NCBI GenBank assembly: GCA_028285185.1
Contig: JANQQD010000217.1
Location: forward strand, 1-32,563
DNA length: 32,563 nucleotides
Direction: 5' to 3'
Source: Anaerolineae bacterium
Lineage (GTDB): Bacteria; Pseudomonadota; Alphaproteobacteria; DSM-16000; Inquilinaceae
Shown: piece after piece, positions 8,239 to 15,980 of the stretch
Layout: every line of letters begins with the position of its first letter
How positions within the stretch are numbered: the first letter of the stretch is position 1
Made by a program: the position numbers and the translations under genes
The notes under the pieces: generated by a model
Databases searched by the model: none
What the model was told of the DNA's origin: nothing
Seen by the model: only the letters and a program-made list of their open reading frames with translations

Positions 8239-9947
8239 GACAGCGATGGCCCCTGACGTACAGGCGTACCGTCGAAGGCAAGACCCTTGTCGGCAAGATA
8301 GGCTTGCGTATGCCACGAAATCGAATGCCGATGGCCGCGGCGATCACGGACATACGCGGAATAGGGCACGATTGCCGGATTGCAGGTCAGCTCAATCCAG
8401 TACTGGAACCAGCGCCGCTCGAACCGATGCCACCGGTCCCGTCCCAGGGACGCATGCATCGCCTTAGCCGCGAGCCGCAGCGGGACTATCCATCGCGGCC
8501 GGATGGTCTTGGCGTTCACGGGCCAGTCGCGCCACACACCGCCCCAGTCTGCGGCCATCAGCATGTCGCGGTAGAGGCGCTGGCCTCTCTTGGCCGCCTC
8601 GGGTACCCGTTGCCAGAAGTCGAGATACTGGGCATCCCAGAGCGGCAGGCGCCAGTCCAGTTCGAAATGCTCATAGATACGCTGGCCGGAGATGACGAAC
8701 TTCGCCTGGCGATCCTGGAATTCCAGGAACTCTGCCAGCCCATGGGGGGCGGCATCTGCTGTGTCCGCAATCCCCGCAGCGCGCCACTCTTCCCTCAGGC
8801 GTGCTTCCAAGGCTGCACGCGCGTCGGACCGGTCAAGCACCTGCCAGAGCCGATAGTGCTTGGTGATATGGGCATCGAGAACCTGACCCTCGGCATCCGG
8901 CGAAGGTCTGCCAAGCCCCGCAGGAACATGCCCGCCGGAGATGAAGTCGCCGGAATTGCCGTTGACGATCACCGCATCGGCCGGCAGCCAGCCGCTTTCC
9001 TTAAGCGTGGCGATCGCCAACTGGTCCTGCGGAAAGGGTGTGGACGCGCAGCAATCTGCATACTGCAGAAAGCTGCGAAAGCCCTCGCTGAGGAAATACG
9101 CCCGCTGCCGGGGGACCGAGAGGGGCACGAAGGTCCACGGATAGCCGAGCCGCCGGGCGATACGCCGTGCCGCCTCAGCCTCATGATTTCCAGGCAGCCC
9201 ATAGGAAAAGCAGCGGACGTCGCGATGCCCGAGGGCCGCCAAGCCGGACGCGATCAAGCGCGAATCCATGCCCGCACTGAGCGGGATCGCGATCGTTCGG
9301 CCCCCGACCGACTGCCGGTGCTTGTCCAGAATGGACAGCGTCAGGTCATGGAGATCTTGGGAAAGGCTAGCTCCGCCGGCATCGGTGGGCTGCCAGGGCG
9401 CATACAGGTGATACCGGAGAAGTTCCGGTGTCTCGCCCGTGCGGAACAGAACCGCCTCTCCGGCGCGGAGCTGCCGCAGCTCCCGATAGAGCGTGTCGCC
9501 GCCGATCGTGTATCCGGACATGGCAAGTGCAAGGGCCCCGGTCCGATCGATGCCATCGCCGGAAGTCTCGAGGCCGGCGCGCGCTACCAAGCGGGGGCCG
9601 TGCGGACCAACCACAGGCGGTGCCCCTGCCGGCACGAAGAGCAGCGGCGAACTGCGTACGCGGTCGACGGCCGCCAGAACCCAGCCGGGGCCCTCCACCA
9701 TCAGCGCGAAATGGCCGTCCAGGCGTGTCAGGGCCTCGGCCACGCGCTCGGTGTCACCACCGGCCGCCGCGACGGCAGCCGCAGCCTCGGCCTCATCGGG
9801 TGAAAACAGGTGGCCGAACACGTGGACGGATACAGGACCGGCTGCGATCGTGCGCCACCCGTCGTCGGGCGCCAGGTCGATCGTCGCGGGCCGGCTTAAT
9901 TCAAGATCGGCAGCCCCCGGTGATGGTGCCGGTTGGGCCGGGGTCAC
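8235..9947 (-). CDS. Asparagine synthase-like amidotransferase with degenerate glutaminase domain
   Basis: 570 residues from a GTG at 9947, which overlaps the upstream GNAT stop as GTGA. The first ~200 residues resemble a class II glutaminase fold (DGHFALMVEGPGWVLAAVDR, then a YTIGGDTLYRELRQLRAGE stretch), but there is no Cys at position 2; the protein begins MTPAQPAPSP. The synthetase half carries the PP-loop LSAGMDSR (about 223-230) and FSYGLPGNHEAEAARRIARR, so ATP-dependent acyl-adenylation is likely. Without the nucleophilic Cys it may use free ammonia or another amine, as beta-lactam synthetase does after losing its glutaminase. In a nonulosonate operon it could amidate a sugar carboxylate or acyl group. 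Campylobacter PseA, which makes the acetamidino form of pseudaminic acid, is a PP-loop enzyme of broadly similar type, but that analogy is inference. Confidence 0.83.
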   Translation of the reverse strand: MTPAQPAPSPGAADLELSRPATIDLAPDDGWRTIAAGPVSVHVFGHLFSPDEAEAAAAVAAAGGDTERVAEALTRLDGHFALMVEGPGWVLAAVDRVRSSPLLFVPAGAPPVVGPHGPRLVARAGLETSGDGIDRTGALALAMSGYTIGGDTLYRELRQLRAGEAVLFRTGETPELLRYHLYAPWQPTDAGGASLSQDLHDLTLSILDKHRQSVGGRTIAIPLSAGMDSRLIASGLAALGHRDVRCFSYGLPGNHEAEAARRIARRLGYPWTFVPLSVPRQRAYFLSEGFRSFLQYADCCASTPFPQDQLAIATLKESGWLPADAVIVNGNSGDFISGGHVPAGLGRPSPDAEGQVLDAHITKHYRLWQVLDRSDARAALEARLREEWRAAGIADTADAAPHGLAEFLEFQDRQAKFVISGQRIYEHFELDWRLPLWDAQYLDFWQRVPEAAKRGQRLYRDMLMAADWGGVWRDWPVNAKTIRPRWIVPLRLAAKAMHASLGRDRWHRFERRWFQYWIELTCNPAIVPYSAYVRDRRGHRHSISWHTQAYLADKGLAFDGTPVRQGPSLS

Positions 9948-10420
9948 GCGTTGCCTCCGGCAGGTGCGCGCTCGTACAGCGTGTGATCGCGGTCCACGCC
10001 GATCCTGCTGAAGCCCAGGCGTTCGAACAGACGGGCCGAAGCGGCGTTGTCCCGACCCACCAGGGCCCGCGCCCTTGCGTTCGCATTTCGATGCCAGAGT
10101 CGATCCAAGGCGTCCCTTATCGCAGCCTCAGCGATGCCGCGGCCACGCGCTTCGGCGATCACGAAAATGTCGACCTCGTGCGCATCGTCCCGCGGCTCAA
10201 GTCGTACCTGGCCGACAGGCATACCGCCTTCTTCCGCGATCAGCAGGATCACATCCGGCGCTGCCAGGCGCTTCTCGAGCCATTGGCGGTGGGTTTCATA
10301 GGGGATCGTCGACCGGGTCAGCCGCTTGTTCCGCAGCGAATCGGGCGAATTCACCCAGGCGAACAGACGTTCGCAGTCGGCCCAGGTCGCGGGGCGCAGG
10401 GTCAGTGTGGGCGTCGTCAT
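9944..10420 (-). CDS. GNAT N-acetyltransferase, probable PseH-like sugar N-acetyltransferase
   Basis: A 158-residue GNAT-fold protein with the acetyl-CoA-binding motif EARGRGIAEAAIRDAL (about residues 89-104) and the C-terminal 'N.aSarLFERLGF' segment. The N-terminal block LRPATWADCERLFAWVNSPD resembles the RimJ/PseH type, in which W-N after the first helix is common. By position between the cytidylyltransferase/aminotransferase and the sugar-tailoring genes, it most likely acetylates the 4-amino group of the UDP-4-amino-4,6-dideoxy-AltNAc intermediate, the PseH step. Sequence alone fixes only the GNAT family. The ATG at 10420 overlaps the previous stop as ATGA, and its own stop is overlapped by the next gene. 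Confidence 0.85.
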   Translation of the reverse strand: MTTPTLTLRPATWADCERLFAWVNSPDSLRNKRLTRSTIPYETHRQWLEKRLAAPDVILLIAEEGGMPVGQVRLEPRDDAHEVDIFVIAEARGRGIAEAAIRDALDRLWHRNANARARALVGRDNAASARLFERLGFSRIGVDRDHTLYERAPAGGNA

Positions 10421-12483
10421 CTCACCGAGAAAGTCTGTTGGATCGGCGGCCCCTTCAGATGCGCCGCCGGGTTGACATCATCGAGCGCTTCGGCCACGCG
10501 GGCCAGTGCCGCCTCCATCGCCGTCAGCGTGTCCCGCACCACGACGTCCCGATCGTGGGACAGCGACAGGTTCAGCGACGACAGCAGATAGAGCCCATCG
10601 GCAATGAACTCCTGCCGCAGCAGGCTGCGGATAATGTTGGCGTCGGTCGGTCCCGCACCGACGGACAGGCGTGGCCACCAGCCCTCGCCTTCGAAGCGGA
10701 TCGAATTGCCGAGACCAATACGGTCGAACAGGGTGTTGGCCGCATCGCGCAGGCCGTCACCGCGTCGCCATAGCCGGCCCGGAACATCTTCGCGCTCCAG
10801 CTTGTCGAGCGTCGCGATCGCCGCGGCGATCGACAGCGTCTCGCCGCCGAAGGTGGCGGAAAAAAAGATGTCCTCCATCCGCGCCATGATGTCGGCGCGG
10901 CCGACGACGGCGGCGATCGGCATCCCATTAGCCATGGCCTTGCCGAAGCAGGCGAGATCCGGCGCCACGCCGTAATACGCCTGGGCGCCGCCCATGTGCA
11001 TGCGAAAGCCAGTAACGATCTCGTCGAAGATCAGAACCGTACCGTACCGATGGGCCAGCGCCCGCAGGCCCTCAAGATAGCCGGGCGCGGGCGGGATGGT
11101 GCCGGCTGGCTCCAGGATGATCGCAGCGAAGCCGTCGGGGTCGGCCGTCAACAGGCGGTCGACCGCGTCGAGATCGTTGAAGGGTACCTTGCGCGACAGC
11201 GCCTTGACGGCCTCCGGCACGCCCAGATCGCGCGCCGTGGTGCCGATGTACCAGTCGTGCCAGCCGTGATAGCCGGCCATGATCACCTTGTCGCGGCCGG
11301 TATGGGCCCGCGCCAGCCGCACCGCTGCGGTGGTCGCATCGGACCCGTTCTTGCCGAAGCGCACCTGTTCCGCACAGGGGATCAGGTGCACCAAGCGTTC
11401 CGCCAGCTCCGTCTCCAGCGGGCTTGCCAGCGAGAAGGTGATGCCGTTGGCAAGTTGGCGCTCGATGGCGGCATCCACATCCGCGTCGCCGTAGCCGAGG
11501 ATTGCCGGCAGCAGGCCCATGACGTAATCGATGTACTCGTTGCCATCGACGTCCCGGATGCGGCAGCCGCGCCCGCTGACGATGAACAGCGGTGCCGCGC
11601 CCTTCACCACCTGCTGATGGCTCTTGGAGAAGGTTTGGCTCGCCAGCGGGATAAGGGCGCTCGCCTTCTCGAACAGGGCATCGGACTGGGCGAAGCTGCG
11701 CTGCGGGCGCGCGGCATGGCCGTGTGCCACCAGATCGCGTTCGGTCCCGATATAGGGGCGGCGATGGCCGTTGATCCGGCTCAGCGCCGGTTCTCGGGTC
11801 AGCGCGGCGACGACGTCGATCCACCGGAAATCCTCCGGCAGCATCGGCACCACGCGGCGCATGAACTCCAGATCCTCCGGCTCGTCGACCGTCCAGCGCA
11901 GATGGGTGAAGTCCGGGTCCGTCACCAGATGCGTCCGGGTGAAATCGCCGGCCGGCAGCCTGTCCTTCAGTCGGCCGTGGATATAGGGCGTCACATGGCC
12001 CCGCAGAAACGGGTCCGTCGCTTCGGTATCGGCCCGGTCGAGAGCGTCACGCGTGAACACCTCGACATCGAGGCCGTCGGGGTAGGACCGCTTCAGGCCG
12101 TTCGACGTATAGTCCGAACCGTCGCGCTGAAACTGCGCGACCGCATCGTCGATCACGCCGGGGTCGATCAGCGGGCAGTCGCCGCTGATGCGCACGATCG
12201 CCGCCGCCCCGGTTGCCTGGGCGACTCCGACGAAGCGGCTCAGCACATCGGCCTCCGAGCCGCGGAAGACGGAAAACCCCTCACGCTCGGCATAGGATGC
12301 CAGCGGATCGTCGGCAGCATCGACCGTGCAGGCGAGCCAGACCTCCGACACCAGGCGCGCCTTGCGCACGCGGTGCAGCACCCAGCCGATCAGGGGCCGG
12401 CCGGCCACATCGGCCATCACCTTGCCGGGCAGGCGGTTCGAGGTCATGCGCGCCTGCACGATGGCGACGACCGGCCCGGTCAT
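10417..12483 (-). CDS. Fusion of SpsF/PseF-type cytidylyltransferase and class III (GSA-aminomutase-like) aminotransferase
   Basis: One uninterrupted 688-residue frame with two enzymes. Residues 1-240 are an NTP transferase: VVAIVQARMTSNRLPGKVMA, the SpsF/CMP-sugar synthetase signature, then IVRISGDCPLIDPGVIDDAV and a 'TPYIHG...FTRTHLVTD...RWTVDEPEDLEFM' region. After a short linker (about 240-265) the rest is a fold-type I class III PLP aminotransferase of the glutamate-1-semialdehyde aminomutase type. It shows RDVDGNEYIDYVMGLLPAIL, VRFGKNGSDATTAAVRLARA, AGYHGWHDWYIG, ILIFDEIVTGFR-like residues and the PLP lysine in FGKAMANGMPIAAV. In a Pse-type pathway the first domain would make the CMP-sugar and the second could supply the amino group normally added by PseC. 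Both steps are inferred. Start and stop each overlap a neighbour by 4 nt. Confidence 0.88.
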   Translation of the reverse strand: MTGPVVAIVQARMTSNRLPGKVMADVAGRPLIGWVLHRVRKARLVSEVWLACTVDAADDPLASYAEREGFSVFRGSEADVLSRFVGVAQATGAAAIVRISGDCPLIDPGVIDDAVAQFQRDGSDYTSNGLKRSYPDGLDVEVFTRDALDRADTEATDPFLRGHVTPYIHGRLKDRLPAGDFTRTHLVTDPDFTHLRWTVDEPEDLEFMRRVVPMLPEDFRWIDVVAALTREPALSRINGHRRPYIGTERDLVAHGHAARPQRSFAQSDALFEKASALIPLASQTFSKSHQQVVKGAAPLFIVSGRGCRIRDVDGNEYIDYVMGLLPAILGYGDADVDAAIERQLANGITFSLASPLETELAERLVHLIPCAEQVRFGKNGSDATTAAVRLARAHTGRDKVIMAGYHGWHDWYIGTTARDLGVPEAVKALSRKVPFNDLDAVDRLLTADPDGFAAIILEPAGTIPPAPGYLEGLRALAHRYGTVLIFDEIVTGFRMHMGGAQAYYGVAPDLACFGKAMANGMPIAAVVGRADIMARMEDIFFSATFGGETLSIAAAIATLDKLEREDVPGRLWRRGDGLRDAANTLFDRIGLGNSIRFEGEGWWPRLSVGAGPTDANIIRSLLRQEFIADGLYLLSSLNLSLSHDRDVVVRDTLTAMEAALARVAEALDDVNPAAHLKGPPIQQTFSVR

Positions 12484-13532
12484 AGCTCCCCCTCAGCCAC
12501 GGTAACGGCCATGTACGGCAGTACCGTGCAGGTCGCCGGCGGCGGCAGGGGCGGCAGGCTTTCCCCCTTGGCCAAGGAAACCAGATCGTCCAGCAGGGGT
12601 ACGCCGGCGGCCGTTGCCGCGGCGATGCTGCCGCTCGGACGCGGGTTCAGCTCGATGATCCGGGGATCGCCGTTCCTGTCGGACATGATGTCGTAGTCAT
12701 AGAGCCAGGAGAGCTCGAGCGCGGCCGTGACACGCTCACCCAGCGTCAGCAGCCGGGCATCGCCTTCCACAACACCGCCCTTGAAGGGAATGCCGGCCGG
12801 GTTGATGCGCCGGCGTGGTGCCGATCGCAGCACGCGCCCCTGCCAGGTCAGCACATCGATGTCCCAGGCGGGAGGCTGCAGGCGCTCCATCACCATGACC
12901 GGTGCCATCTCGGCAACCTCGTCCAGATACCGCTCGCGGAACACACGCGGATGGCAATGGGTCTCGCGCCCGTCGTTGACCGCTTCGGTGCCGTCGATGT
13001 CGAACCGGGCGACATAGACGTTACGGCCGCCACGCGATTTCGCCGGCTTTACGGCGAACTCCCCGCCGCTGGCCTCGGCCACGGATTCGACAGCGTCGCG
13101 CACCTCATCCGGCCGCTCCGCGACCCGCCAGTGCGGTACGGGCAGGTGGTGATCGCCCAGCAGGCGAAAGGACGCGGCCTTGTCGGACATGCGGCGAAGC
13201 GTGCCTTCCGGGGCACAGGCCAAGATGTGCCCGGCAGAGGCCACCCGGTCGGCAATCGCCGCCAGCGCCAGGGCCTCCTCGTCCGAACACGGCAGGATCA
13301 GATCGGCGCCATGCCGCGCGGCCACGTCCAGGACAGCTTCGGCATAGGCAGGATCGGCGCCGTTCGGGACGACTGAGAACATATCGGCGAAGTGCCGCCC
13401 GATGGCATCGGCGCTTTGGTCGACGCCGATTACCTTGACCTGGTGACGCTCGCTGGCCTGCAGCGTGCGAATGGTCAACGGCGACATCGCCCCCCCCACC
13501 GAGGTGAGGAGGACGCGGAACGGTGTGGTCAC
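12480..13532 (-). CDS. ATP-grasp enzyme (CarB-like)
   Basis: A 350-residue protein from a GTG at 13532, which overlaps the upstream stop as GTGA. The N-terminal preATP-grasp domain reads RVLLTSVGGAMSPLTIRTLQ, followed by DLILPCSDEEALALA. The central part carries ATP-grasp features (FAVKPAKSRGGRNVYVARFD, MVMERLQPPAWDIDVLTWQG). Near the end is the metal-binding IIELNPRPSGSIAA block. Enzymes of this shape couple a carboxylate (as acyl phosphate) to an amine or thiol. Similar genes are frequent in polysaccharide clusters, where substrates are mostly unknown. Placed between the NeuB-type synthase and the cytidylyltransferase, it may add an amino acid or other acyl group to the nonulosonate or its precursor. 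That role is inferred. Confidence 0.85.
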   Translation of the reverse strand: MTTPFRVLLTSVGGAMSPLTIRTLQASERHQVKVIGVDQSADAIGRHFADMFSVVPNGADPAYAEAVLDVAARHGADLILPCSDEEALALAAIADRVASAGHILACAPEGTLRRMSDKAASFRLLGDHHLPVPHWRVAERPDEVRDAVESVAEASGGEFAVKPAKSRGGRNVYVARFDIDGTEAVNDGRETHCHPRVFRERYLDEVAEMAPVMVMERLQPPAWDIDVLTWQGRVLRSAPRRRINPAGIPFKGGVVEGDARLLTLGERVTAALELSWLYDYDIMSDRNGDPRIIELNPRPSGSIAAATAAGVPLLDDLVSLAKGESLPPLPPPATCTVLPYMAVTVAEGEL

Positions 13533-14554
13533 AAACCCTCCAAGAATTCCGGTCGGAGGATCTCGCCCGGCGCGATGAGCCGTTTGGCGACGTGGCCGAG
13601 CACCCGGTCCAGGTCGTTCGCGGGCATGACGCCTTCGCCCGGTTTCGTGCGCTTCATGGCTATATCGGCTTCCTCCAGCGCCTTGCCGGCCGAGATGAGG
13701 CGTCGCGCGACGAGGAAGCGGTACCGGCCGTTGCGCAGCGGTTCCTCATCTGGCACCGGTGCCTTCTGCGCGAAGCCCAGCATGCGCTCCACTTCCCGCA
13801 CACCGGCCACCAGCCGGGCGAAGTCGTCAGGCTCGGCAGAAATGCTGTGGTCGGCCCCCGGCATGTGGCTGTCCAGCGTGAAGTGCTTCTCGATCAGCGT
13901 GGCCCCCAGCGCCACGGCGGCGACACAGGCCGTATCGCCCTGATAATGGTCGGAATAGCCGACGGGCCAGCGGAAATGCGCTGCCATGGCAGGGATTGCG
14001 CGGAGGTTCAGCGTGCCGGCCGGAGCCGGATAGAGCGAAGTGCACTGCAAGATCGCTATGCCCCGCGCACCCGCCCCCTCGGCGGCCGCGACGGCGGCTT
14101 CGACCTCCGACAGTCGGGCCATGCCGGTGGACACGATCAGCGGCAGGCCGGTTCCGGCAGCCCGGCGGATCAGCGGCAGGTTGGTCAACAGGCCGGACGA
14201 AATCTTGATGGCGGGCATTCCCGCCGACAGCATCAGGTCCACACTGGGGACATCGCCCGGTGTGGAAAACAGCATGATCCCATGCTGCCGGGCAATGCGG
14301 CCGAGCCGGTTCAGCGCATCGAGCGCGAAGGCCTTGCCCTGGAACTCCTCGTAAGACGGCGTGCCGGGCTGGTAGCTGTCATCGACGGAGACGGTCTGCA
14401 GCTTGACGGCGTCGGCGCCGGCTTTGGCGGCCGCTTCGATCATCGCGGCGGCTAAGCCTTCGTCGCCGCCGTGATTGATGCCGATCTCGGCTATGACAAA
14501 GACCGGATGGCCCGCGCCGACCGCACGCCCCGCGATATCGAAACCCATCGACAT
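13529..14554 (-). CDS. pseI: Pseudaminic acid synthase PseI (NeuB family)
   Basis: A 341-residue enzyme that condenses a 2,4-diacetamido-trideoxyhexose with phosphoenolpyruvate to give a nine-carbon nonulosonic acid. The N-terminal TIM barrel has VFVIAEIGINHGGD, ADAVKLQTV, LFSTPGDVPSVDLM, KISSGLLTNLPLI and the metal/substrate-binding IEKHFTLDSHMPGADHSIS. A C-terminal SAF/antifreeze-like domain follows (RRLISAGKALEEADI ... VAKRLIAPGEILRPEFL). Length and domain order are those of PseI/NeuB/LegI. With PseB in the operon the pseudaminic-acid version is favoured, but sequence inspection cannot separate Pse from Leg with certainty. The ATG at 14554 follows a GAGAG stretch; a second ATG two codons on is possible. 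The stop overlaps the ATP-grasp start. Confidence 0.9.
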   Translation of the reverse strand: MSMGFDIAGRAVGAGHPVFVIAEIGINHGGDEGLAAAMIEAAAKAGADAVKLQTVSVDDSYQPGTPSYEEFQGKAFALDALNRLGRIARQHGIMLFSTPGDVPSVDLMLSAGMPAIKISSGLLTNLPLIRRAAGTGLPLIVSTGMARLSEVEAAVAAAEGAGARGIAILQCTSLYPAPAGTLNLRAIPAMAAHFRWPVGYSDHYQGDTACVAAVALGATLIEKHFTLDSHMPGADHSISAEPDDFARLVAGVREVERMLGFAQKAPVPDEEPLRNGRYRFLVARRLISAGKALEEADIAMKRTKPGEGVMPANDLDRVLGHVAKRLIAPGEILRPEFLEGL

Positions 14555-14677
14555 GGAAACTCTCAGCTCACGTGAGAGAACATCGGGCGTTCATCGCCCT
14601 CACAATGCACGCAATCACGATGCCCGATTGCGCCCGAGCGGTCCACCGGCGTCTCGCCCCACATTCCCAACGGCCGC
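14555..14677. other. 123-nt gap between the PseG-like and PseI genes
   Basis: This is one of the few wide junctions in the operon. It contains the perfect 10-bp palindrome CTCACGTGAG (14567-14576), about 13 nt upstream of the pseI start and overlapping a slightly larger TCTCA/TGAGA repeat. No coding frame or clear promoter is visible. The palindrome could be a small hairpin or protein site affecting pseI, but it is short enough to be chance. Confidence 0.25.
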
Positions 14678-15709
14678 TCAGCCGGCGCCGAGCCGCTGGT
14701 GAAGATCGATCAGGGCCTCTGCCGTCCGGTCGGCGCCCAAGGCATCGACAAGATCGATGCCCGCCTTCGCCACCCTACGGCGCCCATCGCCATCGGCCAT
14801 CAGCTCCAAGATCGGTTGCGCCAGCGTGACCTTGCCCTGTGACCAGACGGCACCGCCGTCCACCGTTGCCCCGGCAGCGGCGGCGCGGGCGATCGACTGC
14901 TGCTGTTGTTCAGTCGTCGCCAGCGAGATGGAGGGCGTACCGCAGCACATACGCTCCAGCAGCAGATCGCCGCCATCACCGATGACCAGATCGCTTGCCT
15001 GGTAATAGTCGCAGAGGTCGTCGACGTCGATCTCGGCCATTACGGCTTCCATGGCGGTCACGCGCCGCATGACGGCATCCAATTGGGGGGCTCGGCTGTC
15101 CAGGATAACGATGACAACACCCCGTTTCGGAATCAGCGAGAGGGCGTCCAGTACCAGAGCCGTACCTTCGGTGGACTCCGCCGTATCGAGGGTCACCAAG
15201 AGCCGATCGGCCGGCTGCGCCGCCGCATCATTCGCCAGCCGAAGCTGAGCCGCATGGCGCGCGTCGCCAAGACTGCGGCGCAAAGGTGCGAACCCGACAC
15301 CGCAGAGGACACAATCCGGTGGCAGCGCATATCGCGCCGGGTCTGCGGTCAGACCGGGGTTGACGATAACGTGTCCGCTCGGCTGGCGGTGCGCTTCGTC
15401 GATCTCCACGCTCAGAACGTAGTTGGCGGCACGCTCGATGCACCTCGTGTCGAACGCGTCGCCATCGAAGACGCACGCTTCAATCTCTCCGGCAGCGACG
15501 GCGGCCAGCAGCGCGCGGGCGTCCGTCGGCTCTGGCTCCGGCTGCCAGTTCGGCAGCCGGCTGCCAATATCGGGCCAGTGCGTCGAGGGTTCGTCAATGA
15601 AGAAGCGAACCGGCCGGCCTTTCCGCTCCAGGGCTTCCGCGAGGGCGAGACACCGGCGCAACCGCGGCCTGTCCGATCGCCGGGCGGCGACGCGCAGACC
15701 CCAATGCAA
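14678..15709 (-). CDS. PseG-like UDP-sugar hydrolase / GT28-type protein lacking the catalytic His motif
   Basis: About 343 residues. The fold follows PseG, which releases UDP from UDP-2,4-diacetamido-trideoxy-altrose. An N-terminal block ends in RRCLALAEALERKGRPVRF, with a mid-region VCG-FAPLRR-like segment (CVLCGVGFAPLRRSL) and a C-terminal GT28-type half (YYQASDLVIGDGGDLLLERM, CCGTPSISLATTEQQQQSIA). PseG normally has 'GxGHxxRCLxLA', with the His as catalytic base; here the same place reads SDRPRLRRCLALA, so the His is an Arg. I chose a TTG start at 15709 because it follows GGAGGGAG at SD distance and puts RCLALA at the same distance from the N-terminus as in Campylobacter PseG. An ATG at 15775 lacks such support. 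It may be inactive, use another residue, or do a related job. Confidence 0.72.
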   Translation of the reverse strand: MHWGLRVAARRSDRPRLRRCLALAEALERKGRPVRFFIDEPSTHWPDIGSRLPNWQPEPEPTDARALLAAVAAGEIEACVFDGDAFDTRCIERAANYVLSVEIDEAHRQPSGHVIVNPGLTADPARYALPPDCVLCGVGFAPLRRSLGDARHAAQLRLANDAAAQPADRLLVTLDTAESTEGTALVLDALSLIPKRGVVIVILDSRAPQLDAVMRRVTAMEAVMAEIDVDDLCDYYQASDLVIGDGGDLLLERMCCGTPSISLATTEQQQQSIARAAAAGATVDGGAVWSQGKVTLAQPILELMADGDGRRRVAKAGIDLVDALGADRTAEALIDLHQRLGAG

Positions 15710-15980
15710 GCTCCCTCCGACCACGGCCAATTCGACTTCCTGTCTCGATTGCGCACGGCAGAGCTGCCGTTGCATCGGACGGTGCCCCAGTCAACCGTCA
15801 GCAGGCAAGGGCAGAACTGTCGGCCGCTGACGGCAAAGGATGGCCGATGGTGCTCAAGTAAACGGTGCACGTGCCGGTGGATGGTGCCCTGTTGCAGGAT
15901 TCAGGGCCAATGATCACACCCTGCGGCGCGTCCGTGGCAACGCGACAGCCTTTCCGTCGTCTGGTTGCGATGCGCCCGCC
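15710..15980. other. 271-nt gap between pseB and the PseG-like gene, with two inverted repeats
   Basis: This is the widest junction inside the minus-strand operon. It holds ACGGCAG-AG-CTGCCGT (15755-15770), a tight 7-bp hairpin about 45 nt before the TTG start. A second repeat has arms CCGTCAGC (15795-15802) and GCTGACGG (15826-15833) around a 23-nt loop. Neither is followed by a U-run, so a simple terminator is unlikely; attenuation or an mRNA-processing site that makes pseB expression differ from the rest is possible. No convincing gene or sigma-70 promoter is visible. Confidence 0.35.

Noticed and set aside
8133-9803. A 556-codon plus-strand frame opposite the Asn-synthetase-like gene.
   Set aside because: Antisense to a gene with a PP-loop and 4-nt overlaps at both ends; no protein-like features.
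10996-12696. A 566-codon plus-strand frame opposite the cytidylyltransferase-aminotransferase fusion.
   Set aside because: Antisense shadow of a strongly supported two-domain enzyme.
15594-15794. A frameshift in the PseG-like gene that could restore a GxGH motif.
   Set aside because: The neighbouring frame gives AIGQAAVAPVSRP, which has IG but no GH, so a simple frameshift does not rebuild the catalytic loop.
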